Shown piece by piece: positions 33,382 to 45,655 of a DNA stretch of 64,000 nt. Each line of letters starts with the position of its first letter. The stretch's first letter is position 1. The notes beneath the pieces were generated by a model. The model was given only the letters and a program-made list of their open reading frames with translations. It made no database searches and was not told the DNA's origin. The stretch lies in contig JASDDO010000024.1 of assembly GCA_030015575.1 (NCBI GenBank), forward strand, positions 218,322,996 to 218,386,995, in the 5' to 3' direction. The translations under genes were made by a program, and so were the position numbers. This stretch comes from Agapanthus africanus (taxonomy: Eukaryota > Streptophyta > Magnoliopsida > Asparagales > Amaryllidaceae).

Positions 33382-33398
33382 TCCCACCGGGCGTGCCA
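33382..33398 (-). other. Tat-3 primer binding site
   Basis: On the minus strand the sequence is TGGCACGCCCGGTGGGA, starting five bases after the LTR end. It could pair with the 3' end of a tRNA ending GTGCCA. A tRNA-Arg primer, as reported for Ogre relatives, is likely but not proven here. Confidence 0.75.
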
Positions 33399-33403
33399 GA
33401 ATC

Positions 33404-36400
33404 TGTTCCCCGCCGAAGAACGCGACCGGGTCGTTGGGACATCAGGGCCTGAATTCCAAGGGCAGATGCTATTTGGTGCTATCCGTCCACCTCTCCGAAG
33501 ATGCCAAGTTGATTTATGACACCATGTATCGAAGGTTTAAACAGATGCGGCCGATGTAGCAGACTTCGTCAGATTCCCCCTGGTTGAGGGGTTTTTGATT
33601 GTGGGGACGCTCTTCCCCGCAGGCGCAATCCCCTGTAGTTAATTATGCTACCGCATCACGGTAACCACTTTCTCCTTCTCCAGATGATCATTTTGTGTCG
33701 TGGGTGTTTGTTTTGTTTTTGGTTGCCTGTGGATTGTATACAGAGACTAATTTATGTTGTCGCCCGTAGGGCGTGGATTAGTCTAAATCCGTATATTCTT
33801 AGATTTGGGTTTGGGGTTGGGTTTAAGGATACGTTAGTCTCATTTGAGACTAAGATCAATTTAAACGTTTATTAAGGATGCGTTAGTCTAATTTCAGACT
33901 AAGATCAACTTAACGGGATCGTTTAGATCTAACAAAAGAGCATTTGGGCTCTATTGTTTAGTTTAGGAATATTGCGGTCCATAATTAGTTTAAGGACATT
34001 ACGGTCCAGAGTTAAGGACATCATAGTCCATGGGCTTACGGACCCCACAGTCTAAGGTTAAGGACGTCATAGTCCATGGGCTTAAGGACCACACAGTCCA
34101 TAGTTTAAACACGTCACAGTCTATAAAGTTTAAGGACATCATAGTCCATGAGGTTAAGGACCCCACAGTCCGTAAAGTTTAAGAACGTCATAGTCCATGA
34201 GTTTAAGGACCCCACAGTCCGTGGAATGTCTGGTTGTCGGGACCCGTCACCTCTCTGAAGACGTTGAAGGATTACAACGATAAATATCAGAGGAGTGAAG
34301 AGATGTACCCTTGAACCAATATTGGTTGGAGGATCTGTAGTTGGATTGATTTAAGGATCGTTAATCTCGTTTGAGATTAAGATCAACTTAAACGTTTGTT
34401 AAGAATATGTTAGTCTAATTTTAGACTAAGATTTACTTAACAGGATCATTTAGATCCAACAAAAGAGCATTTTGGCTCTATTGTTTAGTTTAAGGACATT
34501 ACGGTCCAAGTTCATATGCAAACATGGGTTTGGAAATGCACCAGATAGTTATTGGTCATTGGGACCCACCACCTCTCTGAAGACGTTGAAGAATTACAAC
34601 GACATGTATCAGAAGTGTGAAGAGATGTACCCTCGAACCAAAGTTAATTGAAAGGGCTCTGGGAATTATTTTGAATGTCATAGGAGATGACCAATTTTGG
34701 AAGACAAAAGTGTGTTTGAGGTTCAGTCAAAAGAAAGGGGTACTGCCTCTGGAAAACTTGGCTAGTTCAAGCTAAGATTAGCTTGGATATAGTGTTAAAC
34801 ACTAGAGTAAACTCAGCTATCACGTGCTCCCACGTGATGCGCTCAGAATAGTGTTAAACACTAGGGATGCAGCGCCCAAAATAGTGTTAAACACAAAAAA
34901 AGAAGCGCTCATATGGGGTCACGTGAGACGCTTGAGTGTTGGGCCCAAACTTCCTTTATTTTGTTCTCAGAATATGCAAATAAGTGTTAAACACTTAGCC
35001 TTTATGGCCATCACGTATGGGCACGTGATGGGTATCCATGATTTGGATATTGAAGTGTTTGTTAGGGGTCACGTGGGGGCACGTGAGGGCGCCCAAAGTC
35101 TATTCTGCCTTTGCTTTGTTCTCTTTATTTTGAGGAATTTATCCAAGGGTCACGTGGGAGCATGTGACCCAATTTCATTCGTTCTCTTTTGATCACTGAG
35201 GAGGGGAGTCACGTGGACACACGTGATCAGGTTAGATACTGATTTCTTTTACGTGCATGGAGAGTTAGATCCCTTGTTTAAGAATTAAATTCTTTTGTAG
35301 GGTTAAACCCTAATTTTATTTAGAGAAATTAAATTCCTATGTATTTGGAAGAATTAAATTCTTTAAACTCAATTCTAGCTCTAGGTTTTGGATCTGCATG
35401 GCAGAATCTCCCCGATGAGAATTAAATTCTCAACTTATGGAGAGATGTGCTTCTGCAGATCTTCAACCATGAAGAAGAACTAAGTTCTTATGTTAAGGGT
35501 TAAACCCTATCTTTGTTGGAGGAATTAAACTCATATATGCTTTGTGGGAGAATAAAATTCTCTGAACTTAGGTCCTCCCTTAGGCTTTAGATCTGCATGG
35601 CAGAATCCTCCCGATGAGAATTAAATTCTCAACTTATGGGGAGATCTGCTTCTGCAGATCTTCAACCAAAGGAAGAACTAAGTTCTTATTCATAAGAGTT
35701 AAACTCTTAGTTTGAGAATTAAATTCTCTTTTTGTTTTGTGGGAGCTTATAGAATGATCTCTTTCCCTCTCTTACCTAGGGTTTCTTTCTTTTCTGAAGA
35801 GATCTTCTTCTTTTTGGAGAATTAAATTCTCTTCTTTTTTCTCTCTGTTGTTGTATATCTCTCCCTTTTTTTTCTTCTTGACTCCTATTTATACGAGAAA
35901 GAAAAGAATCGGTTTGTTTAGTCAATCTTTCATTGAAACATTTTGATTGATTTTGTAACCAACATGATCTTTTAGATCACTCAGTGAATTTTATTCACCA
36001 TTGGATTTTTAATCCAAAAGATATTTTGTTTGTTGTTCCTGGCAGATTTTAGGAAAATCTTTGCTTGTATAGAATCTTTCTATAAATTAGTGATTTTTAT
36101 TCACCATTGGATTTTTAATCCAACGGTGCTCCACTTTCAGAGCGCGATCTTCTTGTTTGGAAAGATCTAGGGAAATATCAGGGTTTTTGATTTCCCTTAA
36201 TTAGAATTTAAATCTATTAGTTCAGAAGGTTTAAGAGTCTATCACGTGTTAGCACGTGACCCCACTGATTGACCATTTAATTAGAATTTAATTCTATTAG
36301 TCCAAAGATCTTAGGAACCCATCACGTGTTGGCACGTGACCCCCTGTCACGTGTGGGCACGTGATGTCCCATTTAGGGTTTTCTTTCTATTAACTCAGAG

Positions 36401-36758
36401 AGTTTTAAGACCCTATCACGTGGTGGCACGTGACCCACTGATTAAACATTTAACCAGAATTTAATTCCATTATTTTAAAGAACTCGGGAACTCATCACGT
36501 GTCAGCACGTGACCCTTGGTCATGTGTAGGCACGTGATACCCCATTGGTGTTTTTTCTTGCTGTTTTATTATACTTTTTAACTCCTTTCAGTGGGTTTAA
36601 AGGCCCATCACGTGTGGGCACATGACCCTATTTTATTAGGATTCAATTCTTATCATTTCAGAGCCCTCAGGAAGCGATCACGTGTCGGCACGTGACCCCC
36701 GATCACGTGTCGGCACGTGACCCCATTGGGGTTTTTCCTTGTATTTTATGAGGGAACA
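33404..36758 (-). repeat. 5' LTR of Tat-3 (3,355 bp)
   Basis: Minus-strand termini are TGTTCCCTC and GGGGAACA. A TATAAATA box is at 35893-35886, giving a U3 of about 870 bp. U3 (36240-36725) has nine paired CACGTG-type motifs; a second CACGTG cluster is at 34815-35235. A GGAC/GTCC array lies at 33950-34240. Much of 35280-36130 is built of short palindromes such as AGAATTAAATTCT, AGGGTTAAACCCT and AGAACTAAGTTCT. Confidence 0.88.
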
Positions 36759-38263
36759 CTCACCAACGCTCCTGGCTAAGTAAAACTAGCCACCTGCTTT
36801 CCCTTCTTCGCAATGTCCGAAGTCCTCGCCTGCGACCCTAAGATCATAAAACAATATAACATGTATAAATTAGCAATCGACCAACAACACGTACCAACTA
36901 CGTTTGACCGACGCACCAACTCCAAACAAACTCTCAAGTGTCCGTCTAGTGGCTAACGTGCGTAGCGACACTGGGAAACCAACCCAAGAGCAAAAACTAC
37001 ACAAAGACACGAACAATATCGGGACAACCCTAGCTAGGAACGCTAAACGACACAACTACTAAGCCTAGACCATGATCGTACCGATCGCGCATTCACAACA
37101 CAATAATTAACGTGGAATCTAATATAAATAACGTCGCAACGTCAAAAGAAACCCATGCCTAAATTATCCGGAAAACTAGTAAGCAACATTTAATCATTTT
37201 AGCTCGAAACTACAAGTTTTACCAAAACTAGAAATCACAAACATCACAATATAGCATGTTTAAACCATACAAATTCTTACTAGAATTTTAAACTCACTCA
37301 AGTAGGATTAGTAAAAGTTTAGTTTGCTAATTAGCTTAATTATACAATTAGAAAAATATCATTTAACAAACTAGCAACTAGGTTAAGTTTTCTTCAAGTC
37401 TTAACTTATCAATTAACCTTTTCACTAATCAACACCTTAACTTAATCTTCACAAACTCTTTTCTAGAAATTCTAAACATGCAAATACAAGTTTTAATTAA
37501 CATCTAATATTGAGATTAAGGTATTAAAACAAGAATTAAGTATTAGGGTTAGGATTTATAGCTTCAAAAGATTCACAAAAAAAAAGAAACAAGATCATCA
37601 AAATAAGCTCCAAAATGATGTCTTTAATGAAGATTCAAGCTTGATTTGTGAAGAAGAATTATAGGTTTTGATTTGATTTTGAGTTTGTGTGATTATTTCA
37701 TGATTTTTGAGGATTTATTTGAGCTTTTAAGTGATGAAAATGGGGGGGGGAAAATAGGGCAGCAAGAGAAGTGGCTGGCCAAAAGGAAAGAGGAGGGGGG
37801 TTTTGTGAAAAAAGTGAGGAAAAATCTAGCAAGAACCAATTAAAGCTCATTAATGCAAATGCCACCTCTTAATAAAATTCATTTCCTTTTAAAATTTCCT
37901 TTAAATTCACACAAATATCTAGATATTTTGGAGAGATATTTTCAAAGATGGATTAGTGTTTAATCTAGTGATTAACTTAGCATAGATTCATATTAGCATT
38001 AATTAACCCAAGTAAAAATGTAATTACCACTAATTTAGTGCACAAATAACCACTTAAAATAATATTTTAATTAGGAAAAAATATTAAAATGCACTAAAAT
38101 TACAAGTGACCTACAAAAACCCACAAACTAGTAATTTCCTAGCTAAACTAGGTGCAGTGAATTCTATACTGCAAAAATATCGCTTCTAGGTTTTTAACGG
38201 AAAAACACAATTGTTTTACCTAAAAACGGAAAATCACCTAAACGATTTCTAAAACGTTACAAG
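36759..38263 (-). repeat. Possible solo or partial LTR, unassigned
   Basis: Non-coding, AT-rich sequence directly flanking Tat-3. Read on the minus strand it could begin TGTAACGTTTTAG (38263) and near its other end has GCGAGGACTTCGG, resembling a chromovirus LTR. Tat-3 would then be inserted in it. The evidence is weak and no pair is in the window. Confidence 0.3.
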
Positions 38264-38572
38264 TGCACTGGAGATAACACAAAAAGAAAAATTTCAAAAC
38301 ACCAAGAATGGACCGGCGGCGCCAGATTTTTAGTGTATATCGCCGGTCGATTTTAAGAGTTGGGTGCTCGAATTTTGTGCGGCTCCTCCAAGCTATATTA
38401 GTGTTCTAATAGTATACTTTGATTTTTAAATTTAATAGCAAGGTGATAGCAGGTTACAAGGACAGAGAACAAAGAGTTAGAAAATGTTGTTTTGTTTAGT
38501 TTTGAAAAAATTTGAGTTAATGGTTAGTTTGTTAGTACGAACCAGAAATAACAATACCTAATGACTACCAAC

Positions 38573-40400
38573 TCCCCGGGAACGGCGCCAAAAACTTGTT
38601 GGGGATTCATCCGTGTGCGCAAACGTGCGTGTTTTGGAAAAGGAGTTGTTTTAGAAAATATTGTGCACGCGAGCTCGGTCTTGTTTTAAAATTTATAAAC
38701 TACAAGTGCACGGCGCGTTGTAGCGAGCCGGCAAGTACGGGTCGATTCGCAGAGAATTGGAGATTAGGTATTGTTGCTTAAGGTTCGAGAAACAAAGAAT
38801 ATGGTTTGGTTGTCATAAAGATAAAAATACAAAAATAAGAAAACAAGTTAAGAAGAAGTGGTCGTAGGTTTGGATCGGATGGTTGAATTGCGGCGATTCC
38901 TTCGACGCTCCCTTGATCATGAGTTGTCCGTCCTTGTGTCGATCCTGACGCGAAACATGACTTGTCAAGGCGGTTGCGAAGCACAAATCATCAAGTTGCC
39001 GATATTCGATACAAACACGAAACGAGTTCGTTTTATTCACTTACCGTTTGTGTGTCCAAGCTTGAAATATCAACACCAAGCATAAGAGTTAGCAAGCATA
39101 CGACAACATCAAAAACACAAATTAGTGAGTGAGAGAAAATGATTTTAATGTTAAACTTGCTAAGTGTTTGTGATAATATAGGGTATATGAAACCAAGAGG
39201 GTTGTCAAGCCACTTGATCACAAGATACCCAATCTAAACTTAGCAACTTCAACACCAAATTGATTCTAATCTTAAACTTGCAAGATGGGGTTTTTGGAGA
39301 GAATATGGTATGTGATGAGATTACCAAGTAACCATGAAATCAATATACCATATCAAACCAATCCAAGTTACAATCCTAAGTTTAGAATTACATTATGAGT
39401 ATATTAAACATTAACAAGAGGAGGAGGAAGGCAAAGTCATTCATCTTATATTCTCACCATTACCACAACCAAAAGATTAGTTACACATAATTAAAAGGAA
39501 AAGGAAACACAAAAGAAATAAAGAAACAAAGCAATAAAAAATATTATTAACACTTGAATGAGCTGAGATACAAGATGTTGATTACTTGTTCAACCTCTAT
39601 AATGAAGCTCTCATAAAAAAGCTCCAAGAGGGAAGAAGAAGAAGAAACCAAGCTAGGCTCACACAACTTTCAAGCTAAACCCAAAACTAAACTAGAAATG
39701 GGTATATACATATATTTTTTACATGCTCCTCTCACTAACTCAGTTCCGGTATTTATAGGCAACACAATAGAATAAACAAACAATATAAAAGGGATGATGT
39801 GATGCCTATAAAGTGCCAGAAGAAAAATGGGGATAAATGGGGCAATGGGGATCGGTGGTGCCGGTTTTTTGTGGGTTCTCGCCGGTCCAAGTCAGGACAA
39901 TGGGTCTCGTCTTGGTATGGTGGCCTTATGTGCTCTCCACTATCACTCTGGTGCTGTTTGATTTGTCTATATAAGCCTGGTTTGCATTCAGAGATTTTGG
40001 AGGGAAATTTGATACTTTATATCACATCAAAACTTTTTGCATTTATCGCACATCACACCCACTTGTGCCCACTTGTGCCATAGGCAGCCCCCACCTAGGT
40101 CCAAGTACCAAAGAGCTATGTGCACACTTGTATTGTGTTGGACCAAAATTGTGCACTTTATTTGTTACAAAAGAACTCTTTGGATATCGATCGGTTTTCT
40201 GTTCTGATTACAGTGTCGGCTCACAAACGTCATTTCCATGAATTTAAGTGTGTTTCCAATATTTTGTCACGAATACTTGTAATCAGTATTTACTGAGCAA
40301 ACACTGGTTAATAGTACCGATAATAAAAAAATAGATAATGAATGAGTGGTATTAAAATGCAGTTTTCTATGATGAACAGATATGTTGTAAATAAGGTTTT
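38573..40400 (-). mobile_element. Athila-type LTR with primer binding site
   Basis: 38573-38590 on the minus strand reads TGGCGCCGTTCCCGGGGA, one base from the tRNA-Asp-type site of Athila elements. Six bases further the LTR ends (plus strand TGTTGGGG at 38597). The LTR holds a minus-strand TATAAATA box (39757-39750) and the phrase AAGTACGGGTCGATTCGCAG common in Athila LTRs. Its right end is uncertain, about 40.1-40.4 kb. No internal genes of this element are recognised to the left. Confidence 0.65.
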
Positions 40401-40404
40401 ACCC

Positions 40405-42240
40405 TCACAAATTTACATTAAAACCCGAATTAAAAATAATTGCATTAACCATTTCGATTAAAGTTCTATTTTTCCGTTCCATGGTTCCATTTTTTTGAGG
40501 TGTATATGGCTCAATGTTTATATAAACAATACCAACCGATTCGCAAAATCTATCTATATTAACATACTCACCATCTTTATCAGACTTTAAAGTCTTGATT
40601 TTGGTGTTAAGTTGATTCTTAACTTTCTCTTTATAAATTTTAAAATTATTTAATGCGTGATCTTTATGATTTAGCAAATAAATATAAATATATTTTGAAA
40701 AATCATCAATAAAGATTATAAAATACCTTTTACCGCCTCTAGTTAAAATTTGATTCAAATCACATAAATCACTATGAATCAATTCTAAAAGTACAGACTT
40801 TTGCAAATCCATTTTATGAAAAGGTTTTCTAGTAATTTTAGATTGAATACAAATTCTACACTTCTCAATATTTCTATTAGAACATGAAGGAATAAGTCCT
40901 AAATCAATCATGATTTTCATGCGACGATAATGAATATATTCTAATCTATCATACCATAAAGGAAAAGAATCAACGATATAAACAGAAATAACTTCTTTAT
41001 TTATTAAGTTCATCTTGAACATTCCATTACAAATATAATCCTTTTCCCACAAACACTCTACTCTTAGTGATTACAACTTTACCGAACTCAAAAACTACTT
41101 TAAAACCTTGTTTTCTTAGCAAACTTAAGGACATTAAATTCTTACGAATTTCAGGAACATACAATACATCGGTTAATTTAATCGACCTATCCGAAGTGAA
41201 TTTTAAATTAATTGCTCCTATGCCCTTAACTATTGCAGTCGATTCGTTTCCCATGAAGAGTTGTTAGCCACCGATTTCTTCTTTGAAAGTTGCAAATATA
41301 GATCTATTATTCGATATGTGGCACTCGAATCCAAGTACCAATCTATGTCACTTCCAACTGCAATGATTTCAGAAATCATTGCAACAAATTCCCTCTCGGC
41401 CATGTTTGCTTCTGATTTCTTCTTCTTTTTAAGGAGTCGACAATCTTTCTTGAAATGATTAGGCCTTTTGCAGTGGAAACATTTTAGATCTTTCTTTAAC
41501 CTTTCTTCCTGAAATCAGTAGTCTTTCGAGTCTTCATTTTCTTTTTATCGTTGCTTTCCACCATATGAGCCCTGAAAGTCATTTCCTTTTGCTCATCTTT
41601 CTTGTCATGAAGACGCGATTTCTCTTCTACTCACAAATTCTACTCACAAATGATGGCATAATGACTCAAAAGAAAATTCTTTATCATCATCTTTAAGACT
41701 CATTTTGTAATCTTTCCAAGAGATGGGTTATTTATGAATAATGGCATAAATATGAAATGTTTCAAGAAAAAACCAAGCTGCCGAATTTATATAAGATAAT
41801 TATGTAATTCGTGAACTTGATCAAGAATGGGCTTATTATCGATAAATTTAAAATCTAGATATTTGTTTGCCAGAAAGTTCTTCTCTCCTGAATCTTCGAT
41901 TTTATATTTTTCTTTAAGTGTCTCCCACAATTCCTTCGCCTTTTTTATGCGTTGGTACACATCGAACAAAGTGTCCGCCATTAAATTTAGGATATATGGT
42001 ACAGATAATCATCTTGTTTTCATTTTGGCCGCTTCCTATTTTGTGCAAGTCGTTTCATCCTCTTCATTGTGCGATGCAGTGGGATTCAGAGTAGTGAGTA
42101 CGTAGACGATATCAAGAGTTGTTAGAAGGAAATGAACTTTCTTCTTCCGGCGCTTGAAGTTGATACAGTTGAAACAGTCGAGTTTGACAAGTTCATGACT
42201 TGTTATCTTCATCATAAATGTTTCCGGTGCCATTGATAAA
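40405..42240 (-). pseudogene. Ty1/copia gag-protease-integrase fragment
   Basis: From right to left: gag N-terminus (HELVKLDCFNCINFKRRKKK, 42311-42036), a gag UBN2-like part (RIKKAKELWETLKEKYK, 41981-41787), remains of a CCHC region near 41460, and a protease tail (DRSIKLTDVLYVPEIRKNL, 41254-41027). Then comes integrase (41052-40405), with zinc finger HYRRM...CRICIQSK, catalytic HSDLCD and KSDKDGEY, and NGTMERKNRT. Frames are broken between these parts. Reverse transcriptase and RNase H are absent, so the fragment stops within pol. Confidence 0.85.
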
Positions 42241-42309
42241 CACAAAAATTGCTTTAAATTGTTGTTGCACGGGTTGAATACAATGGCTAAAAACACAATA
42301 AATTGAGTC

Positions 42310-42780
42310 AAGACACGTAATCGCTATTTTTAAAGCAATTTTCACTTTCTACAATACAACAAGGGTTCGTGCGAATTGCTTTCAGGATACAACAACCCAA
42401 TCGTATGTTTCAATCCTCCGCATTGCACTTGTAGAGAATTGCTCCGAAAAACTTGATCTTTTGAGTACTAAAAGCAAAAGAGAGAAGAGAAGAAAATAAT
42501 AGATGTTGTACCAATGGAACAAAGAAAACAAGTTGGTATAAATAAGAGTTGAAAGGATATGGATAGAATCCTTTCACTATTTGAATTCAAATTTTAAATC
42601 TCCATAACTATCTATAATTTTCATATCTACTTACTCCAACAAAATGGAAGGGAGATTTGAATTCAAATGAGTTTGACCACGGCAAATATAAAAAAAAAAA
42701 TAGAAATAGAAATTTATTTAAATTACTTATATTATTTCTACAAATAATGTAACAGAGACCACATCATTGAGCTTGTAACA
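42310..42780 (-). repeat. Probable 5' LTR of the copia fragment
   Basis: It lies just upstream of the copia gag. On the minus strand a start of TGTTACAAGCTCAATG at 42780 fits an LTR end. The other end and the primer binding site are not clear. Confidence 0.4.
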
Positions 42781-42905
42781 GTCCTTGTTTCGATATGTTT
42801 TGCATAGAATGTCGAGAATTTTAGCAAAAGTATTTTGAATGTGATCCATGTTATACCCTTCTCATGGTTTGGATAACATTATATGAATTGCATGCATGTT
42901 TGTTT

Positions 42906-42906
<1 letters not shown>

Positions 42907-42968
<62 letters not shown>
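42907..42968. repeat. (AT)n then (AG)n microsatellite
   Basis: Pure TA dinucleotides followed by GA dinucleotides, directly next to the first palindromic MITE. Confidence 0.9.
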
Positions 42969-42969
<1 letters not shown>

Positions 42970-42971
<2 letters not shown>

Positions 42972-43353
42972 ATGGAGGAAAGATGCCATAGGAGTGAACT
43001 TCCTCATATGGTGTCGGAAAAATGCACCCTCCCTTATTTTTTCCGCCAATCGGCACCCACCATTTTCATCGTTATCATCTAAGATGTGGGTACACCAAAT
43101 TTCATGTGATTCTACAACCATTTCACCGTTGATTTAGCAATGTAAAAAGTTCTATTGTCGGTAAACCGTTAATTTTGAACCCACTAAATCAATGGTGAAA
43201 AGGTTATAGAATCACATAAAATTTGGTGTACCCACATTATCTTAGATGATAACGATGAAAATGATGGGTGCCGATCGTCGGAATAAATGAGAGGGGTGTA
43301 TTTTTTCGACGCCAAAGGAGTAAATTCCCTCGTATGGCCTCTTTTCTCCATTA
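42970..43353. mobile_element. Palindromic (foldback) MITE, copy 1
   Basis: A 384-bp element with arms of about 160 bp that are inverted repeats of each other, ending TAATGGAGGAAAG and its complement. The unpaired centre includes AAAAAGTTCTATTGTCGG. No coding capacity. Flanked by (TA)n, so the target duplication cannot be told from the microsatellite. Confidence 0.85.
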
Positions 43354-43355
43354 AC

Positions 43356-43392
<37 letters not shown>

Positions 43393-43441
43393 CTATATAA
43401 CGGAAGAAAGAGGCCATAGGAAGGTATCATATATAATAGAA

Positions 43442-43823
43442 TAACGGAGGAAAGAGGCCATAGGAAGGTATTTCCTCCTATGGCGTCGAAAAAATACAAC
43501 CTCCACAATTTTTTTCGACGATCGGCATCCATCACCATCTTCGTTATCATCTAAGATGTGCATACACTAAATTTCATTTGATTCCACCACTTTTTCACTG
43601 TTGAATTAGCAATGTAAAAAGTTCTATTGTCGGTAAACCTTTAATTTTGCACCAACTAAATCAGCGGTAAAAAAATGGTATAATCACATGAAATTTGGTG
43701 TATCTATATCTTAGATAATAAAGATGGAGGTGATGTATGCCGATCGTCGAAAAAAATTATGGAGAGTGCATTTTTCCGACGCCATAGAAGAAAATTCCTT
43801 CCCATGGCATCTTTCCTCCGTTA
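43442..43823. mobile_element. Palindromic (foldback) MITE, copy 2
   Basis: A 382-bp relative of copy 1 with ends TAACGGAGGAAAG and complement, the same centre, and (TA)n on its right side. An extra truncated terminus of the same family lies at 43396-43432 between the copies. Confidence 0.85.
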
Positions 43824-43824
43824 A

Positions 43825-43868
<44 letters not shown>

Positions 43869-43871
<3 letters not shown>

Positions 43872-44696
43872 TTAGCAGGCTTCAATTCTCCTGTGCTGTG
43901 TTGTGTTATGTTTAATTATTGTTGAAATCATATATCATTTAGCAGACTTTGTATGTTCAAATTAATTGTTTTGTAATGTCATATTTATTAAAATGAATAT
44001 ATAGTATGTTTTCGTAACCTGACTGCTGTTAAAACTATAGGTAGTGGACATCATATACCACTGTAATTCCTGTAGGTGCATTTATATGCACACAAAAAGA
44101 TTTTGATTTAGCCTACGGCGAAACCGTAGGTGGAGGCTGGGAGCTTAATTGACATGTCACATCCATGTAGAATCCTCGTCATATCCTCATCACAAAGGTA
44201 TTCCACATGCATGAAGCTGACGCGGAGCCGATGTGCAGCTTACCTGGAAAGGTTTAACTTGTTAACAGCCAAATAAAATTAAACATCAGGCCTACATTTA
44301 TTTCCGTAAGTGGGTTGGAAAGATGCCACCCTTGATTTTTGACTAACCTACAGGAAATTCCATAGGTGGAGGCTCTTACACCCAGGCTATAAACAGCAGC
44401 TTTAAGGCTTGCTTGTAGTAGTGGAGAAATTATTCTCTGTGCCGTACATCCGGACAAGGGTATGAATAGCCTTAGACAGCTTGTGGAGCCGTACTTCTAT
44501 TTCTTTCTTTTTTCCGGACGGATACAGCGGGTAAAGGGAATAATTTTTCTCGGTAATGAACATCAAAAATATAAAATAAGAACTGATTCACAGTGGATAT
44601 CTATGCAAGAATAATGATGGACCTGTGAGTGTAATTAACAGGTTTGGATACTACCATTTCCTTCGATCTGTCAAGCATGCATCTTTAAAATAGTCA
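43869..44696. other. Intergenic DNA, no gene recognised
   Basis: Two phrases in opposite spacing, AACCGTAGGTGGAGGCT (near 44120) and TCCATAGGTGGAGGCT (near 44357), suggest a decayed small element. Nothing coding is seen. Confidence 0.35.
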
Positions 44697-45110
44697 CAAC
44701 AACAACTGAGCCGTTTATCCCAAGCATATGGGGTAGGCTATAAAAACCAACATGAGAATCACACCGGGTCCAGCACATGAATCCTCCGCCTCCACTCACT
44801 CCTATCGAACAATATACTTTCATTGAGTCCTTTGGCAACCATATCGTTTCGTATCACCTTCATCCATGTTTTTTTCGGTCTCCCTTTTATCCTTTTTCCA
44901 TTGCCCATATCGAGAGTATCTATTCGTCGAACCGGTGCTTCCATAGGTTTGCATCGCACATGACCAAACCATCTTAGCCGGTTTTCCCGCATTTTCTCCT
45001 CCACAGGTGCTACATCAACTTTTGCACGAATATCCTCATTTCGCACCTTATCTTTTCTAGTGTTACCGCACATCCAACGAAGCATGAATAACCTCATTTC
45101 GTACCTTAAT
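44697..45110 (-). mobile_element. RTE-type LINE, 3' end with RT C-terminus
   Basis: The frame 45097-44759 (minus) encodes the end of a plant RTE non-LTR polymerase: LRWMCGNTRKDKVRNEDIR, ENRLRWFGHVRCKPMEAPVR, GRPKKTWMKVIRNDMV, SEWRRRIHVLDPV, then a stop. A short 3' UTR and a tail of GTTGTTGTTG on the minus strand (44697-44707) fit RTE insertions, which end in TTG repeats. The 5' part is missing, as is usual for LINE copies. Confidence 0.85.
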
Positions 45111-45655
45111 TAAGGTCGGTTTGTTTTAAACAGAACTTGAGTTTTAAGTGTGAATCATTTTTCTCTCCCCTTAAAATTCATAAAACTTCTTACTCTTCTT
45201 TCTTTATCTTCAATCTCATTATAGGATATTATCTTTTCAACTGAGGTTGAAACCTAAGATCATTTTTATTTTTGGAGTTATCTAAATTAGTAAAAACGAT
45301 AAGCATAAACTAGTCAATATAACTATAACTAATGAATGTGTGAAGAGGAAAAGCCCTGATTTTTTATGTAAAGAAAAACCCTAATTTGAAATTGAAGAGA
45401 AACCCTAATCCTAATCCTAAATTGAAAAGGAAGAAAATGATTTTGAAGGATATTTTTATTTTTTATCAGTCACTTAACGGTATATTAACACGAGTACCGG
45501 AATATTCATATAAAATGCTTTGCAAAACTAACCAAGAGGAGATTTATGAACAATTTAAAGGTTTTAGGGGTAAAATTTAGAAATATGAATTTTTAGGAAT
45601 GAAATTTAGAAATATGATAGTTTTGTGGGTGAGATATTTTTGTTTTTTATCAGTC
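45111..45655. other. AT-rich DNA, no gene recognised
   Basis: It contains CCCTAAT-rich phrases (45365-45420) and two copies of ATTTTTATTTTTTATCAGTC-like sequence (near 45458 and 45636), the second exactly at the edge of Tat-4. Confidence 0.4.

Larger units (their letters stand above)
28030..36758 (-). mobile_element. Tat-3: Tat-lineage element, 5' LTR to protease, truncated
   Basis: Reading the minus strand: 5' LTR 36758-33404, primer binding site 33398-33382, gag from 33255, protease near 29354-28926, a linker to 28030, then an abrupt end. Reverse transcriptase, RNase H, integrase and the 3' LTR are missing. Confidence 0.88.

Noticed and set aside
38305-38330. GGCGGCGCCAGA near 38310 as another primer binding site
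   Set aside because: It lacks the rest of the tRNA-Asp site and no LTR end lies next to it; the true site is at 38573-38590.
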